Shown: positions 1-10,469, numbered from the stretch's first letter. The stretch: DNA of 64,000 nt from Sternotherus odoratus (GCA_032164245.1 JAVMKO010000169.1:144501-208500); one strand, 5' to 3'. Numbers and translations are program-made. The notes: generated by a model not told the origin, from the sequence alone.

Positions 1-1050
1 GTGAAAGGGCTTGAGGGTACCCCACTGGAAGGAATCCACAAGTGCCCCTTCTGGGACTCTCAAAGGAGTTCTCCACTTGGGTGGTGGCAGCATCTACCTA
101 TCCAAAGTCAGAGAAAAGATGTAACCTTGTGAGTTTAATACAAACGTCGAATGGCCAGTATTAATTTTTAGGGGTGTAGATTTAGCTTTGACAGTCTGAG
201 TAAATTTCCTAGCCCCGTAAAGTTCTGGGTAAGATCAAAAGCTTGTCCTCTCTCTGGATTTTTCACATCCCTGGGCTAATTTTTCACTCACAATGTTTTA
301 CACCAACCTAACAACGCTGGTGATAGAGTTTCTCCTGGTAAATGAGAGTTAGAATCAGGCCATGAAGCAGTAAAACATATAACATATAAACATATAAAAC
401 AGGCCATATTCCCCCTTTAGGGGAACTTAAGAAAAGTCAGTGGGTTTGGATGATTTTAAATGGAGGAAGATTTTGGCCCACAGCGTCCATATGACAACCA
501 TATGACACCTTGTTTCCAAGGTAACAGCAATGACCAGAAATACCTTCTTTCATCTTTGGCTGATCAAGAGATTGTGGGTAAAATTTTCATAAGCATTTCA
601 GTGATTTTACCCAAAGTTCCTCATAAATATTATTTTCGACAAATAAGGTCTATCTTCATGAAGATCTGCATGAAGCTTCTACCCAGCCAATAATTATGAC
701 ATGATGAAATATGAAACTGCGGAGGATGTGTAAGTATCAATGAACATGATACTTGACGTAGAAGGTGAAGGAGGGATTTTAATGTTTCTATGGCCTTGTC
801 TTCAAATGGGAAAAGGTATGCTAAAGTGCATGTTAAATACCATTTTCAAGTCCTAGAGTAAACAAGGAGGTTGGGTTTGTCTTGACTCGCTAACACTACA
901 ACTGCCATGTCTATGTTTAGGATTCTACTACTTGTTAATTAATACGTATTAGATACCTTTTTCCTAGCGCAGACAGGATCTGAATGATTTAGAAGCATGT
1001 TTCCTTGATTATTTAATGGGACTTGACTTCCCTAGCTCAACTAGATTAAT
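1..1050. other. Intergenic, nothing recognised
   Basis: The stretch is AT-rich single-copy-looking DNA with frequent stops in all frames. The short open frame at 460-693 has no recognisable domain, splice context or compositional support, so I treat it as fortuitous. No repeat family, promoter or RNA gene was recognised here. Confidence 0.5.
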
Positions 1051-1258
1051 AAAAAGTAAATGGAGATATATGTGACTCCTAGAACTGGAAAGACCTTAGA
1101 AGGTCATCAAGTCCAGTCCCCTGCTTACACTAGCAAGACCAAGTACTGTCTCCTGACAGTTTTTTTGCCCCAGATCCCTAAACGGCCCCTTCAAGGATTG
1201 ATTTCATAACCCTGGGTTTAGCAAGCCAATGCTCAAACCACAGAGCTATCCATCCCCC
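1051..1258 (-). repeat. tRNA-derived SINE, minus strand
   Basis: Read on the minus strand the element starts with a GGGGGATGGATAGCTC-type head and carries an A-box-like TAGCTCTGTGGTT and a B-box-like GGTTATGAAATCAATCC. These are the internal RNA polymerase III promoter parts of a tRNA-derived SINE. The body continues through a GGACTGGACTTGATGACC segment, which resembles the CR1-like tail of cryptodiran turtle SINEs, and ends near a CTCCATTTA tail. The same architecture recurs at 23243-23456. Boundaries are approximate because no clear target duplication was found. The element is diverged and presumably inactive. Confidence 0.75.
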
Positions 1259-1289
1259 AATTTTTGTTGCTTTTGAAACCCCAACCAAT

Positions 1290-1870
1290 TATTAATGAAC
1301 TCATCCTGATTTTACAAATATATTCCATTATTCTGTCAATATATTTATTATTTTTAAGTATTTACCAAATAAATAAGATGAACCACATTTAGTCTATGAC
1401 CTGTCTCTGACTACTCATTATTCATTGTGTACTATTGGTCATCTGTTGGTATTGTTTCTGATTTCTGGTAGGGTGACAGAAAGTTTTTAAACCGAAAAAT
1501 AACAAATCATATGACTAGGGATCCAGTGTTCTCCTGATGATGATAATGATGATGACTGATGAAAATAGTAAATTTTGGATATGACTTTTCAGCTAAATAA
1601 TTATTTGTTCTAAAATGTATATTACTTTTGAGATCTGTGAACACTCTCAGGAATATCTGGCAGCTGACAGTAAACTAAGTACAGCATCTTTATCCACAGA
1701 AATATTTAGAAAGTTTTTTAGAAAAATTTGAACCTCTACATATTATTACAACACAATCTTATAGAGACAATCAGAGAGAGACCAGTAATTAGTGGTAATA
1801 ATAATAATAAATAATAAATACATGAAGACGACAAAAAATAATGTAATACAACACCAACCAGCTGAAGATT
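1290..1870. other. AT-rich intergenic DNA
   Basis: The sequence is AT-rich, with short GATGAT and AATAAT microsatellite-like patches near 1540 and 1800. No coding frame or repeat family was recognised. Confidence 0.4.
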
Positions 1871-1874
1871 TCAA

Positions 1875-3365
1875 GCACTTTAAAATGGTGGATATATTTT
1901 CTCATTCTTATTTTCCATCTGGTGGCAATAAAGGCCGAAGCTGTTGACATGTGACTTGCTCAAAGTCAAAAAATGAATCATCAGATGAGATGGACTATAA
2001 CCTCTGCACCGAGGTGGATTAAGATATATGACGACCTGGTCACAAAGAATATTTGGGCCACCCACATCCTCCCCCTGCCAAGGGGTCCCACCCCCTGCTC
2101 CTTCCTTCCCCCCGCCAGAGGCCTCGCCCCCTGGCCTGGCTGGAAGCTGGGCTGTGGTAAGAGCTGCTCACCGAGCCCAGGCCACTCTGAGGAGCCCTGA
2201 ACCCCCACCTACTCTAAGGAGTGTGCCCTGGGGAGCAGGGATATGGGCCAGGAGCTTCTCTTGGGCCCCATGAACCTCCGCCCTGGGCAGGGGGAGAATT
2301 GGGGCTCCCCACAGCTATGCAGGCTCCCTCGGTAACTTTAACCACAGCCTATGGCAGTAGTTTCCAAACAGTTTCTGTTTCTTTAATTAAAGATTATGTC
2401 ATGTGATAAAATCTCCAGGAATATATTCAACCAAAATTGGCAACCCTAGCCAGCTCCATGCCACATGGGGGAGAAGGGCCCTCAGGCCAGCTCTTCACAG
2501 TGCAGTGGGGACAGGGTGGCTTGAGCCAACTCTGCGTCATGGGGGGGGGGAGGGAAGAGAGAGGGGCTCATGTGAGCAGCTCTGCCAGCTCTGGATGGGG
2601 GATGGGGGAATAGGCTCACCCTACCACAGGCTCTGTCTTCTGGCTGGGCCAGGGGACAGGCCCTCAGGGGGAAGAGGAGGAACAGGACATAGGGAGCAGG
2701 GAAGGGAGGAGCAGGGGGCAGGGCCAGAGTTCTGGTGCTCTTGCGGGACCCCCATATTATCCAGTGTCCATGCAGAGATCCACCACTGCCTCTGCATCCC
2801 ATACTATAGCCTCCTGTTCTATCTGCTAATAACCCTCAGACAGATAAACCAACCACGTAAAAAAAGAAAAAGTCAAGAAGAGGTGACACATTTGTTCAAA
2901 GAATCATAATTTATCTTTCATTCTTCCCACTATGAACTCAGCTGTAGATTCCAGCCACTGTTCTCCTCAATGTGCTCCCCAAGCCAGTGAGTGTAAATGG
3001 TCACAACTCCCCTGACGTTAATGCAGCCCCACCCATCATTTGGAGGATCTGGAATTAAAGCAGAGGCTCTTACCTTTTCTTTCATAAAATTAAATTGGAC
3101 CACAATCTGGAAGGTTGTCTATTACTCAATGCCAGGTACGAGAGCTCCCGTGTTAATAAAACCGAGACTTTAAAATGGGACTTGAGAGCGTGCCTGCTGG
3201 GAATGTATCACACACTTTGAGTACACTGAACAAAGGGACTGAATTCTAACCAAGGAAAGTGAAAGCAAAGTGAGTAGGTTAAATATTAACCCACCTGTTG
3301 TTCTACATCAGGTTTACGTGTCTTTTACAGGAAAGGTTTCCCAGAACCCTAAAGATAGGTCAGTG
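1875..3365 (+). repeat. Left arm of a dispersed inverted repeat (partner near 33.65-35.62 kb)
   Basis: Read forward, this segment matches the reverse complement of 33650-35620 over most of its length. Landmarks in shared order are the TTTAAAATGGTGGATA motif, the GGTGGATTAAGATATATG motif, a GC-rich middle with AGAAGCTCCTG and GGGAAGAGGAGGAACAGGAC motifs, the ATGAACTCAGCTGTAGATTCC motif, and a closing CTGGAAGGTT / CCCAGAACCCT block. Identity looks like roughly 80 percent by eye. It could be an ancient segmental duplication or two copies of one old interspersed repeat. The overlapping open frames at 1973-2909 fall in the GC-rich middle and look non-coding. Confidence 0.7.
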
Positions 3366-3454
3366 TTTAACTGGAAATGCATTTTGTGACTCTAAGAAAC
3401 ACACATTTAACAAAACACACTAAAACAACTCTGATACTGGAAGTTACATACAGT

Positions 3455-4009
3455 GCCTACCTTCATTCCTCCAGCTCCCATCCACATCACACGATCCATT
3501 GTCTACAGCCAAGCGCTGAGGTACAACCGCATTTGCTCCAACCCCTCAGACAGAGAACAACACCTACAAGATCTTCACCAAGTATTCTCAAAACTACGAT
3601 AGTCGCAGGAGCAAATAAGGAAACAGATCAACAGAGCCAGATGTGTACCCAGAAGCCTCTTGCTGTGAGACAAGCCCAAGAAAGAAATCAGCAAAACACC
3701 ACTAGCCATCACCTTGAGTCCTCAGCTAAAACCTCTCCAATGCATCATCAGTAAGCTACTACACATCCTGAACAATGATCCCTCAATTTTGCAGGCCAGT
3801 CCTCACCCACAGACAACCCGCCAACCTGAAGCATATTCTCATCAGCAACTACACACTGCACCATAATAACTCTAACTCAAGAACCAATCCATGCAACAAA
3901 CCTGGATGCCAGCTTTGCCCACCTATCTACCCCAGTGACACCATCACAGAACCTAACCAGATCAGACACATCATCACCAGTTCATTCACCTGCATGTCAA
4001 CCAATGTAA
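3455..4009 (+). pseudogene. Penelope-like element, 5' piece (late RT and linker), decayed
   Basis: One frame reads SIVYSQALRYNRICSNPSD, typical of the region after the reverse transcriptase palm in vertebrate Penelope-like elements. It is followed by a basic QIRKQINRAR stretch. Further on, the linker to the endonuclease is seen as NLKHILISN and a cysteine cluster CNKPGCQLC. Internal stops near 3598 and 3660 and frame changes show that it is dead. The catalytic part of the RT is absent, so the copy is 5'-truncated, as is common for these elements. It is interrupted at 4010 by a Harbinger transposon and resumes at 8555 in the same frame. Confidence 0.8.
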
Positions 4010-4370
4010 GGGTATGTCTTCACTACAGCAGTAGGTCGATTTCCTTTATTTCGATTTTGTAAAGCAGACTGTATGCAGTCGATTTTGCGTGTCTTCACTA
4101 GGCACAGCAAAGCACAGCAAGTCGACAGTGTCTGTCCGCACAACTTTTGCAAGCGTCGACATAACGAGCGTTGCACTGTGGGTACCTATCCCACAGTTCC
4201 CTGATCCCCCAGCAGGCACCATTTCGAGTGCTGCACTATGGGTAGGCATTTCCAAATTTCGCGCCCTTTTTCCGCGCCGCTGACCCCCATTACGAGCGGT
4301 GCACTGTGGGTAGGCATCCCATAATTTGCGCCCTTTCTCCGTGCCGTGCTAACGCCATAGCACTGCAAGC

Positions 4371-5671
4371 ATGGAGCCCGCTGACACCACGGAAACAGTA
4401 ATGGCCGTTGTGAGGACCTCGATCACGGTTGCGGATTTCATGCTGCACCGTCTGCAGAGGAATGCGATCCGGGGACAACTGCGCTTTCTGGAACCCGACG
4501 ACAGTGAGGAGGAGATGGCCCAGGACGTGCACAGCAGGGACGACAGGGACACTGACGTTTTTGGAAGTGGGGCGACTGACAATCTGTCAAATTTGGTGGC
4601 AATGGGGCAGGCTCATGCCATCGAATGCCGATTCTGGGCCAGGGAAACAAGCACAGACTGGTGGGATCGCATAGTGCTGCGGGTCTGGGATGACTCCCAG
4701 TGGCTCAGAAACTTCCGCATGTGAAAGGGCACGTTCATGGAACTTTGTGACTTGCTGTCCCCGGCCCTCTGGCGCGAGAATACCAAAATGAGAGCGGCCC
4801 TTACAGTTGAGAAGCGAGTGGCGATAGCCCTTTGGAAGCTTGCAACGCCAGACAGCTACCGGTCAGTCGCGAATCAGTTTGGGGTGGGTAGGTCTACAGT
4901 GGGCTTTGCTGTGATGCAAGTAAGCAGGGCAATCGTCGAGCGGCTGCTACACCGGGTTATAAACCTTGGAAACCTGCAAGCTACAATAGATGGCTTTGCC
5001 GCCATGGGATTCCCTAACTGTGGTGGGGCTATAGATGGGACTCATATCCCTATCCTGGCACCGGACTACGAGGCCGCCGAGTACAGAAACCGGAAGGGAT
5101 ATTATTCAATGGTCATGCAAGCAATGGTTGACCACAAGGGGTGGCCGGGAAAGCTTCATGACGCTCGAGTGTTCAGGAACTCTAGGATTTTTAGACAGCT
5201 GCAGCACTTTCTTCCCCGACCAGAAAATTTCCATGTGGGGGGGGGGTGGAAATGCCGATCATTATCATTGGGGACCCAGCCTACCCCCTAATGCCCTGGC
5301 TTATGAAGCCCTACACAGGAGCCCTGGACAGGGGTCAGGAGCTGTTCAACTACAGGCTGAGCAAGTGCAGAATGGCCGTAGAGTGTGCATTTGGCCATCT
5401 GAAGGGGAGATGGCGTTCGTTACTGATTCGCTCAGACATCAGCAAGAGAAATATCCCCATTGTTATTGCTGCTTGCTCTGTGCTCCACAATATCTGTGAG
5501 AGCAAGGGGGAAACGTTTATGGCGGGCTGGGAGGCAGAGGCAAATTTACTGTCTGCTACTTACCAGCAGCCAGACAGCAGGGAAAGTAGAAGAGCATACC
5601 ATGACCATGAGGCCCTGTGCCTCAGGGATGCCTTGAAAACCAGTTTTATGAGTGCCCGAGATGGCGTTTGA
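4371..5671 (+). pseudogene. Harbinger DDE transposase, broken by a stop and a frameshift
   Basis: The product would have been the nuclease that cuts and reinserts the transposon. From the ATG at 4371 the frame encodes an acidic N-terminal region, then NFRM, an in-frame TGA at 4722-4724, and continues in the same frame from GTFMELCDLLSP. A helix-turn-helix-like segment (VANQFGVGRSTVGFAVMQV) follows. The three catalytic acids of a DDE_Tnp_4-type domain are visible: D in AIDGTH (5034-5036), D in LHDARVF (5160-5162) and E in VECAFGHLK (5391-5393). Between the first two, the usual phrase after VDHKG is shortened, so a small deletion is likely. A ten-G run at 5237-5246 shifts the frame. The segment 5246-5671 supplies the C-terminus. 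Confidence 0.9.
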
Positions 5672-5749
5672 GAATCTGCTCCCTTGCTGTGCTCTAAGTC
5701 TGCTGTCCTTGAACCCTCTTTCCCTCCCCCTCCCCATGCTTGCAGAGGA

Positions 5750-5755
5750 AATAAA
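5750..5755 (+). terminator. AATAAA signal for Harbinger transposase
   Basis: An AATAAA hexamer lies about 80 nt past the transposase stop codon. A minus-strand AATAAA for the convergent gene is found at 5782-5787, so the two transcripts would end tail to tail with some overlap. Confidence 0.65.
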
Positions 5756-5781
5756 TTCACTGTTTGAAAAATCATGGTTCC

Positions 5782-5787
5782 TTTATT
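5782..5787 (-). terminator. AATAAA signal for Harbinger Myb-like gene (minus)
   Basis: TTTATT on the + strand is AATAAA on the minus strand. It lies about 150 nt beyond the stop of the minus-strand gene and about 30 nt from the opposing signal at 5750. Confidence 0.55.
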
Positions 5788-6899
5788 GGTTCATCAGAAA
5801 TACAAATACAGGGGATCACTGTCAAGGTAGCCTGGAGGGAAACCAGCAGTCGCACTGGGGGTGGAGCGGACAGAGGAGGGGGGGAAAGCGGGAGAGGAGG
5901 GGTGGCCAAGACACAGCAGCTTTTAAAAGTTTTCAGAGAACGTCAGCCTGCTGCTGCTGCTGCTTCTGCTGGCTTGTGGGGTGGAGTGGGTCGGTCCATG
6001 GAGCTTGCCCCCCCCCCCGTGTTCTCACCCCGCGTTTGGGTGGGGAAGCTATGGGACTTGGGGAGGGGGGGAGGTGGTTAGACAGGGGCTGCAGAGGTGA
6101 TCTTTGGCCCTGCTGCAGCTCCACCAGAGATCGCAGCATGTTGCTTTGGTCCTCCATTATACGGATCAAAGCATCCATGCGTCTTTCTTCGTGGTCCTGT
6201 CGCTGCAGCCACATTTCTTCCCTCTTTTCTGCCGCGGCTCTCGATTCCTGCCTATCTCGATTCCTTGCCTGTATCTCTCAATCCCTTGCCTGTATCTCTC
6301 GATTCCTTGCCTCTATCAATCTTTCCCTCCATTCCGTCTGGCGGGCTGTTTCAGCGCGCGAGTTCTCCAGGAGCTCACTGAACATATCATCGCGCGTTCG
6401 CGTTTTCTTTTTATGCTTTCTTATCTGCGATGCACGGCGGGAGGAGCAGGACGGGGGATTCTGAGATAATTGTTTATCTGTGGGCGAATGTGGGCAAAGA
6501 AAGCTTGAAAGTTATGAGACAGATACATTCAAGGTTAGGAGGCAGATGCAGTCTCGGACGGTACACAATGGGAGTACTATGCCGTTTGCAACCTCAGTAT
6601 TCAGAGGCCTGATATGATTTCTGTACAAGGTCATGTTCTACACCTAAAAGTGGCTGAATAGCTCACAGAAAAGTCAGAGCATCTCAGACACATATGCGTG
6701 CCTCAGCCCAACACGGCTTCTGAAAGCACCGTGCAGCCGGCCATGGTAAGTTAAAAGCAGCACTTGCATATTGTAGAATAACCCCACCGCCTTCCCCCCA
6801 CCGTGTGGCTCCCACTGAACCGCAAACTGCAAAACAAAGGCCAAAAAATCTCTCGCTAAGGGCTAAGGGCTGGTTGGGGCTCTTCAGACCGCTTGCAGA

Positions 6900-7032
6900 C
6901 TGTTCAGATTCCCTGCCAGCTACCGCTACGGGCTGTGGGGGGGGAGGTTGGGTGCGCGTTGGATCTGAAGCAGAAGCAACCACTTGCAGACTGTTCAGAT
7001 TCCCTGCTAGCTACCGCTACGGGCTGGCGGGG
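6900..7032. repeat. Two-copy direct repeat in the Harbinger interior
   Basis: A unit containing CTGTTCAGATTCCCTGC and AGCTACCGCTACGGGCTG occurs twice, about 90 bp apart, with G-rich spacers. It is an internal duplication of the transposon. Confidence 0.75.
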
Positions 7033-7153
7033 GGTGGGGGGTGAGCGTTTGGGGGGTGGGGGCGGTTGGTCAGTCCTCAGCAGAAAAGAGTACTTTGCAG
7101 CTGGGAATCTTTATCTCCCTACTAATTGCAGTTCGTATTTCAAACAGGCAGCC

Positions 7154-7444
7154 ATGAATGACATCACTTTGCTTAGAATTTCTCGGAGAGATAGAGAGCG
7201 CATGCTCCTTGCCTCCATGCAAAGTCCTGGTCCGTTTGCCGCAATGCTAGCCTGCTCAATGATACCAGACTACTTACTACTTTCGTGGTGTGGGATGGTC
7301 TCCTATCACGGGGGACCACATAAGGCGGCTCTCCCCAGAAATCTGCTGCGGAAGATTCATCGCTACCTCCTGGATAGCTTCATTGAAATGTCCACGGAGG
7401 ACTTCCAGTCAATCATGGAGTATATTGACAAACTCTTTGAGTAG
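7154..7444 (+). CDS. Small + strand ORF inside the Harbinger intron, unknown function
   Basis: An uninterrupted 96-codon frame runs from the ATG at 7154 to the TAG at 7444. It starts MNDITLLRISRRDRERMLLA and ends in a helical, acidic stretch (STEDFQSIMEYIDKLFE). An AATAAA lies at 7496-7501, about 50 nt downstream. The frame is also open upstream to 6893, but that part is low-complexity. It lies antisense within the inferred intron of the Myb-like gene. I do not recognise the family. It could be a third Harbinger gene, a captured host exon or chance. Its survival while both neighbouring genes are broken is the only hint that it matters. Confidence 0.4.
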   Translation: MNDITLLRISRRDRERMLLASMQSPGPFAAMLACSMIPDYLLLSWCGMVSYHGGPHKAALPRNLLRKIHRYLLDSFIEMSTEDFQSIMEYIDKLFE

Positions 7445-8554
7445 AAATTGACCAGCAATGAAAGCACGCTAAGTCCTTAGGGCAAGTTACTCATTAATAA
7501 ATGCTTCCTTTAATAACTCACGCATCATGTAATCCCTTAAAAAGAAACACTTACCCCCCTAGGAGGCTTGGGAGGGTGCTGGCTGCAGGGTGATAAACAG
7601 CTCCTGGCTGTCTGGTAACACGATTTCTCTGCTGGCCTCCTGCTGCTCCGTGAGATTTTCCTCTTCCTCATGGTCGTCCTCATCGGAATTAGTCTCCTCC
7701 CTGATGATTATCCCATCGGTGGAGTCCACGCAGACCGGTGCAATGGTGGTGGGGGTGCCCCCCATTATCTGATTTAGTTCATTGTAGAACCGGCATGTCC
7801 GTAGAACCGTAGAACCGGCGTAGAACCGGCGTGCCCCCTGATCGTCCGTTTGCCTCCTTGGCTTTCTGGAATGCTTGCCTCAGCTCCTTAATTTTCATGC
7901 GGCATTGCTGGGCATCCCTGTTGTGGCCCCTTTCTAGCATGGCCTTGGAGACTCTTCCATACGTGTTGGCATTCCATTTGTTGTTGCGTAGTTCCAACAT
8001 CACGGATTCCTCTCCCCAGATAGCGATGAGATCCAACACCTCACGAGTGACCATGCTGGAGCTCTTTTCCTCTGGCTGGTCTCCAGGGCAGCTGAGCTCT
8101 GCATGGAGTCTTGTGATGCTGAGCTCTGCATGGCGGCTTGTGGTGCTGATTGCTCTGAATGGCGACTGAGCTGTCCAGGTGAGCTGGCCACGCTGACCAA
8201 ACAGGAAATGGTATTCAAATGTTCCCGGGTCTTACCTACCTGTCCAGATCAGCGAGTTCAGAGTGCTGTCCAGAGCGGTCACAGTGGAGCAGTGAGGCAG
8301 TCCAGAGTGGTCAGAATGGAGCATTGTGGGACAGCCTCTGGAGGCTATTAATGTCGGTTGCGTCTTCACTAGCCCACAATCGACCTTGGAATGTCGATTT
8401 CAGCGCTACTCCTCTCATTTTGGAGGAGTACAAAAGTCGATTTTGAGGGCCCTTTAAATCGACTTTAATGGCATGTATGTGAAGACAGGTACACGTTTAA
8501 TTCGACTTAACGTCATTAAAGTCGACGTTAAGTCGTAGTGAAGACAGGCCCTAA

Positions 8555-8811
8555 TATATACCATCATGTGCCAGCAATGTCCCTCTGCTATGTACATTGG
8601 CCAAACGGGACAGTCCCTACGTAAAAGGATAAATGGACACAAATCAGATATTAGGAATGGCAATATACAAAAACCTGTAGGAGAACATTTCAATCTCCCT
8701 GGACACAGAATAGCAGATTTAAAGGTAGCCATCTTGCAGCAAAAAAACAATAACAAAACTTCAGTACTAGACTTCAATCTTCAGGACCAGATTTCAATGG
8801 GAAATTACTGA
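8555..8811 (+). pseudogene. Penelope-like element GIY-YIG endonuclease domain
   Basis: The translation contains MCQQCPSAMYIGQTGQSLRK and then RINGHKSDI, the YIG core and following Arg and His of a GIY-YIG endonuclease, the domain that nicks DNA for Penelope-like retroelements. With the Harbinger insertion (4010-8551) and one TAA removed, the frame joins the upstream piece as NVIYTIMCQQCP, supplying the expected IY of the first motif. The removed length, 4545 nt, is a multiple of three. The frame ends at the TGA at 8811, after which the element's non-coding 3' region follows. Confidence 0.85.
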
Positions 8812-9156
8812 GTTTCAGTTCATTTGCAAATCTGACACCATCAGCTCAGGATTAAACAAAGACTAAATGGCTAGTCAACTACAAAAGCAGTTTCTCCTCT
8901 CTTGGTGTTCAGACCTCCAGATCATCTGCTAGAAGAAGGCCTCATCCTCCCTGACTGAACTAACCTCGTTATCTCTAGCCTGATTCTTGCCTGCATATTC
9001 ATACCTGCCTCTGGAAGTTTCCACTGCATGCATCTGACAAGGTGGGCATTCACCCATGAAAGCTTATGCTCCAATATGTCTGATAGTCTATAAAGTACCA
9101 TAGGACTCTTTGTCACTTTTGCAGATCCAGACTAACACAGCTACTCCTCTGATACA
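8812..9156 (+). mobile_element. Penelope-like element, 3' terminal region
   Basis: The non-coding tail carries the pieces seen at every PLE end in this window: a TGCATCTGACAAGGTGGGCATTC block, CATGAAAGCTTATGCTCC, a TTTGTCACTTTTGCAG stretch and a terminal CCAGACTAACACAGCTAC. Copies or antisense copies of these pieces occur near 11.5, 15.0, 22.6, 35.7, 49.2, 57.8 and 62.0 kb. Confidence 0.8.
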
Positions 9157-9353
9157 TGTAAATACAGTTTACTCGTGAAGTCTTTCCCCCTCCCAGCTAG
9201 CTGTCAGGGGAGAGTTCATTCAGACCCTGCTTACACTGAAATTATGGTCTTAAGGTCTTGGAGTTAAGGCAGATTACCAGGAGGTGACAGGCCCTCAGTT
9301 CCTTTCAGGAAGGAGGCAGTAGACACCTATATCCTTGTCCAGCCATGTAGGTA

Positions 9354-10459
9354 CAGTAAACCCTCGATTTAACGGACCTCGATTTAACGGACTTCGGATG
9401 CAACGGAAAAATTTTTAAAGAAAGTCCGATGCATCTGAAATCCGTTTATCAAGGTCCGGCTCCCCGCTGCCGCCCGGGTCCTGGCAGCGGGCGGGCTACT
9501 TGCCGGCGCCCGCCCGGGTCCCGCCTGCTGCCCGGGTCCTGGCAGTCAGCTGGAGCCCCTAGACCTGGGGAGCGCGGATCAAGCCGCGCTCCCCGGGCAG
9601 CAGCTGGAGCCGCGCTCCCCCGGCGGCGGCTAGAGCCGCGAGCCCCGCGGAGCGCCGCCCCTGGAGCCCCAAGCCTCGGGGAGAGAGCTCCCAGCCCCAG
9701 GGAGCGCGGATCAAGCCGTGCTCCCCGGGCAGCAGCTGGAGCCGCGCTCCCCCGGCGGCGGCTGGAGCCGCGAGCCCCGGGGAGCGCCGCCCCTGGAGCC
9801 CCAAGCCTCGGGGAGAGAGCTCCTAGCCCCGGGGAGCGCGGATCAAGCCGCGCTCCCCGGGCGGCAGCTGGAGCTGCTCTCCCCGGGCGGCGGCTGGAGC
9901 CGCGAGCCCCGGGGAGCGCGGCGCCTGTAGCCCCGAGCCCCAGGGAGCGAACCCCGAGCCCGGGGGAGCGCGGCGCCTGGAGCCCCAAGCCGCGCTCCCC
10001 GGGGAGTGAGCCCCGAGCCTGGGGGAGCACGGATCAAGCCACGCTCCCCGGGCGGCAGCTGGAGCCACGCTCCCCGGGTGGCGGCTGGAGCCATGCTCCC
10101 CGGGGAGTGAGCCCAGAGCCCGGGGGAGCACGGATCAAGCCGCGCTCCCCGGGCGGCAGCTGGAGCCGCGCTCCCCGGGTGGCAGCTGGAGCCGTGCTCC
10201 CCGGGGAGTGAGCCCCGAGCCCTGGCCGCCAGCGGGGACTGGGGCCAGGGTGTATGGGGGTCCAGGGCCGTTTTTTTCCCCGTTTTATTTTTTTAAAAAA
10301 TCGGCGGCTTTTCGGCGGAGGGGAGTACTGTATAGTAAAACCTCGAAATAAGGACTAATTGGGCAGGCTGGGTTTTTTTTCTAATTATTAAATAATGGAC
10401 TTTGGGGTTTAACGGACACCCAGTTGCCCCAATTAGTCCGTTAAATCGAGGTTTTACTG
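9354..10459. mobile_element. Tigger/pogo-type non-autonomous DNA transposon
   Basis: Terminal inverted repeats begin CAGTAAACCCTCGATTTAAC on the left and match the reverse complement of the right end (CGAGGTTTTACTG). TA flanks both ends (9352-9353 and 10460-10461), the expected TA target duplication of the Tc1/mariner superfamily. The interior is largely a GC-rich repeat (about 9550-10220). Both-strand open frames of up to 260 codons across it are Arg/Ala/Pro/Gly-rich and reflect the repeat, not a gene. No transposase is present. Confidence 0.88.
9550..10220. repeat. GC-rich tandem repeat inside Tigger element
   Basis: Blocks containing GAGCGCGGATCAAGC, GCGCTCCCCGGGCGGCAGC and TGGAGCCGCGAGCCCCGGGG recur with small changes. 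The units are nested: short 30-40 bp modules group into larger ones of roughly 120-150 bp. Base composition is very different from the flanks. Confidence 0.8.
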
Positions 10460-10469
10460 TACTGCATAT

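Larger units (their letters stand above)
5933..8218 (-). pseudogene. Harbinger Myb/SANT-like accessory protein, two exons, broken
   Basis: Harbinger transposons encode a second, Myb-like protein that helps the transposase bind DNA and enter the nucleus. The start is at about 8218 (MNTISCLV...). After QRKRAPAW the frame shifts near 8052 into 8054-7779, which holds the DNA-binding domain with WGEESVMLELRNNKWNA and QQCRMKIKELRQAF. Micro-duplications of GTAGAACCG at about 7782-7830 then break the frame. The acidic segment NSDEDDHEEEENL follows at 7765-7559. A GGTAAGT donor near 7553 and a CTCAG acceptor near 6461 suggest one intron. Exon 2 (about 6460-5933) encodes an Arg/Glu-rich coiled coil with one internal stop, then RRMDALIRIMEDQSNMLRSL and a Pro/Gln-rich tail. 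Confidence 0.82.
4010..8551 (+). mobile_element. PIF/Harbinger DNA transposon, complete but degenerate
   Basis: The element is bounded by terminal inverted repeats beginning GGG(TA/CC)TGTCTTCACTAC on both sides and by the 3-bp duplication TAA (4007-4009 and 8552-8554), which fits the TWA target preference of PIF/Harbinger. It has the standard two-gene content: a DDE transposase on the + strand (4371-5671) and a Myb/SANT-like protein on the minus strand (about 8218 to 5933, with an intron). Their 3' ends converge near 5.75 kb. Subterminal copies of a GCACTGTGGGTA motif lie at about 4170-4320. It sits inside a Penelope-like element, so it is the younger insertion. Both genes carry disabling changes. 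Confidence 0.93.

Noticed and set aside
3377..3754. A 125-codon + strand frame
   Set aside because: The meaningful Penelope reading is in another frame (SIVYSQALRYNRIC), so this frame is an accidental one over the same decayed element.
5652..6464. A 270-codon + strand frame overlapping the Harbinger tail
   Set aside because: It is antisense to exon 2 of the Myb-like gene, whose minus-strand reading matches the known Harbinger accessory protein.
9429..10211. A 260-codon Arg/Ala/Pro-rich frame and long antisense frames
   Set aside because: Frames are open on both strands because GC-rich repeat units lack stop codons. The region lies within a Tigger MITE.
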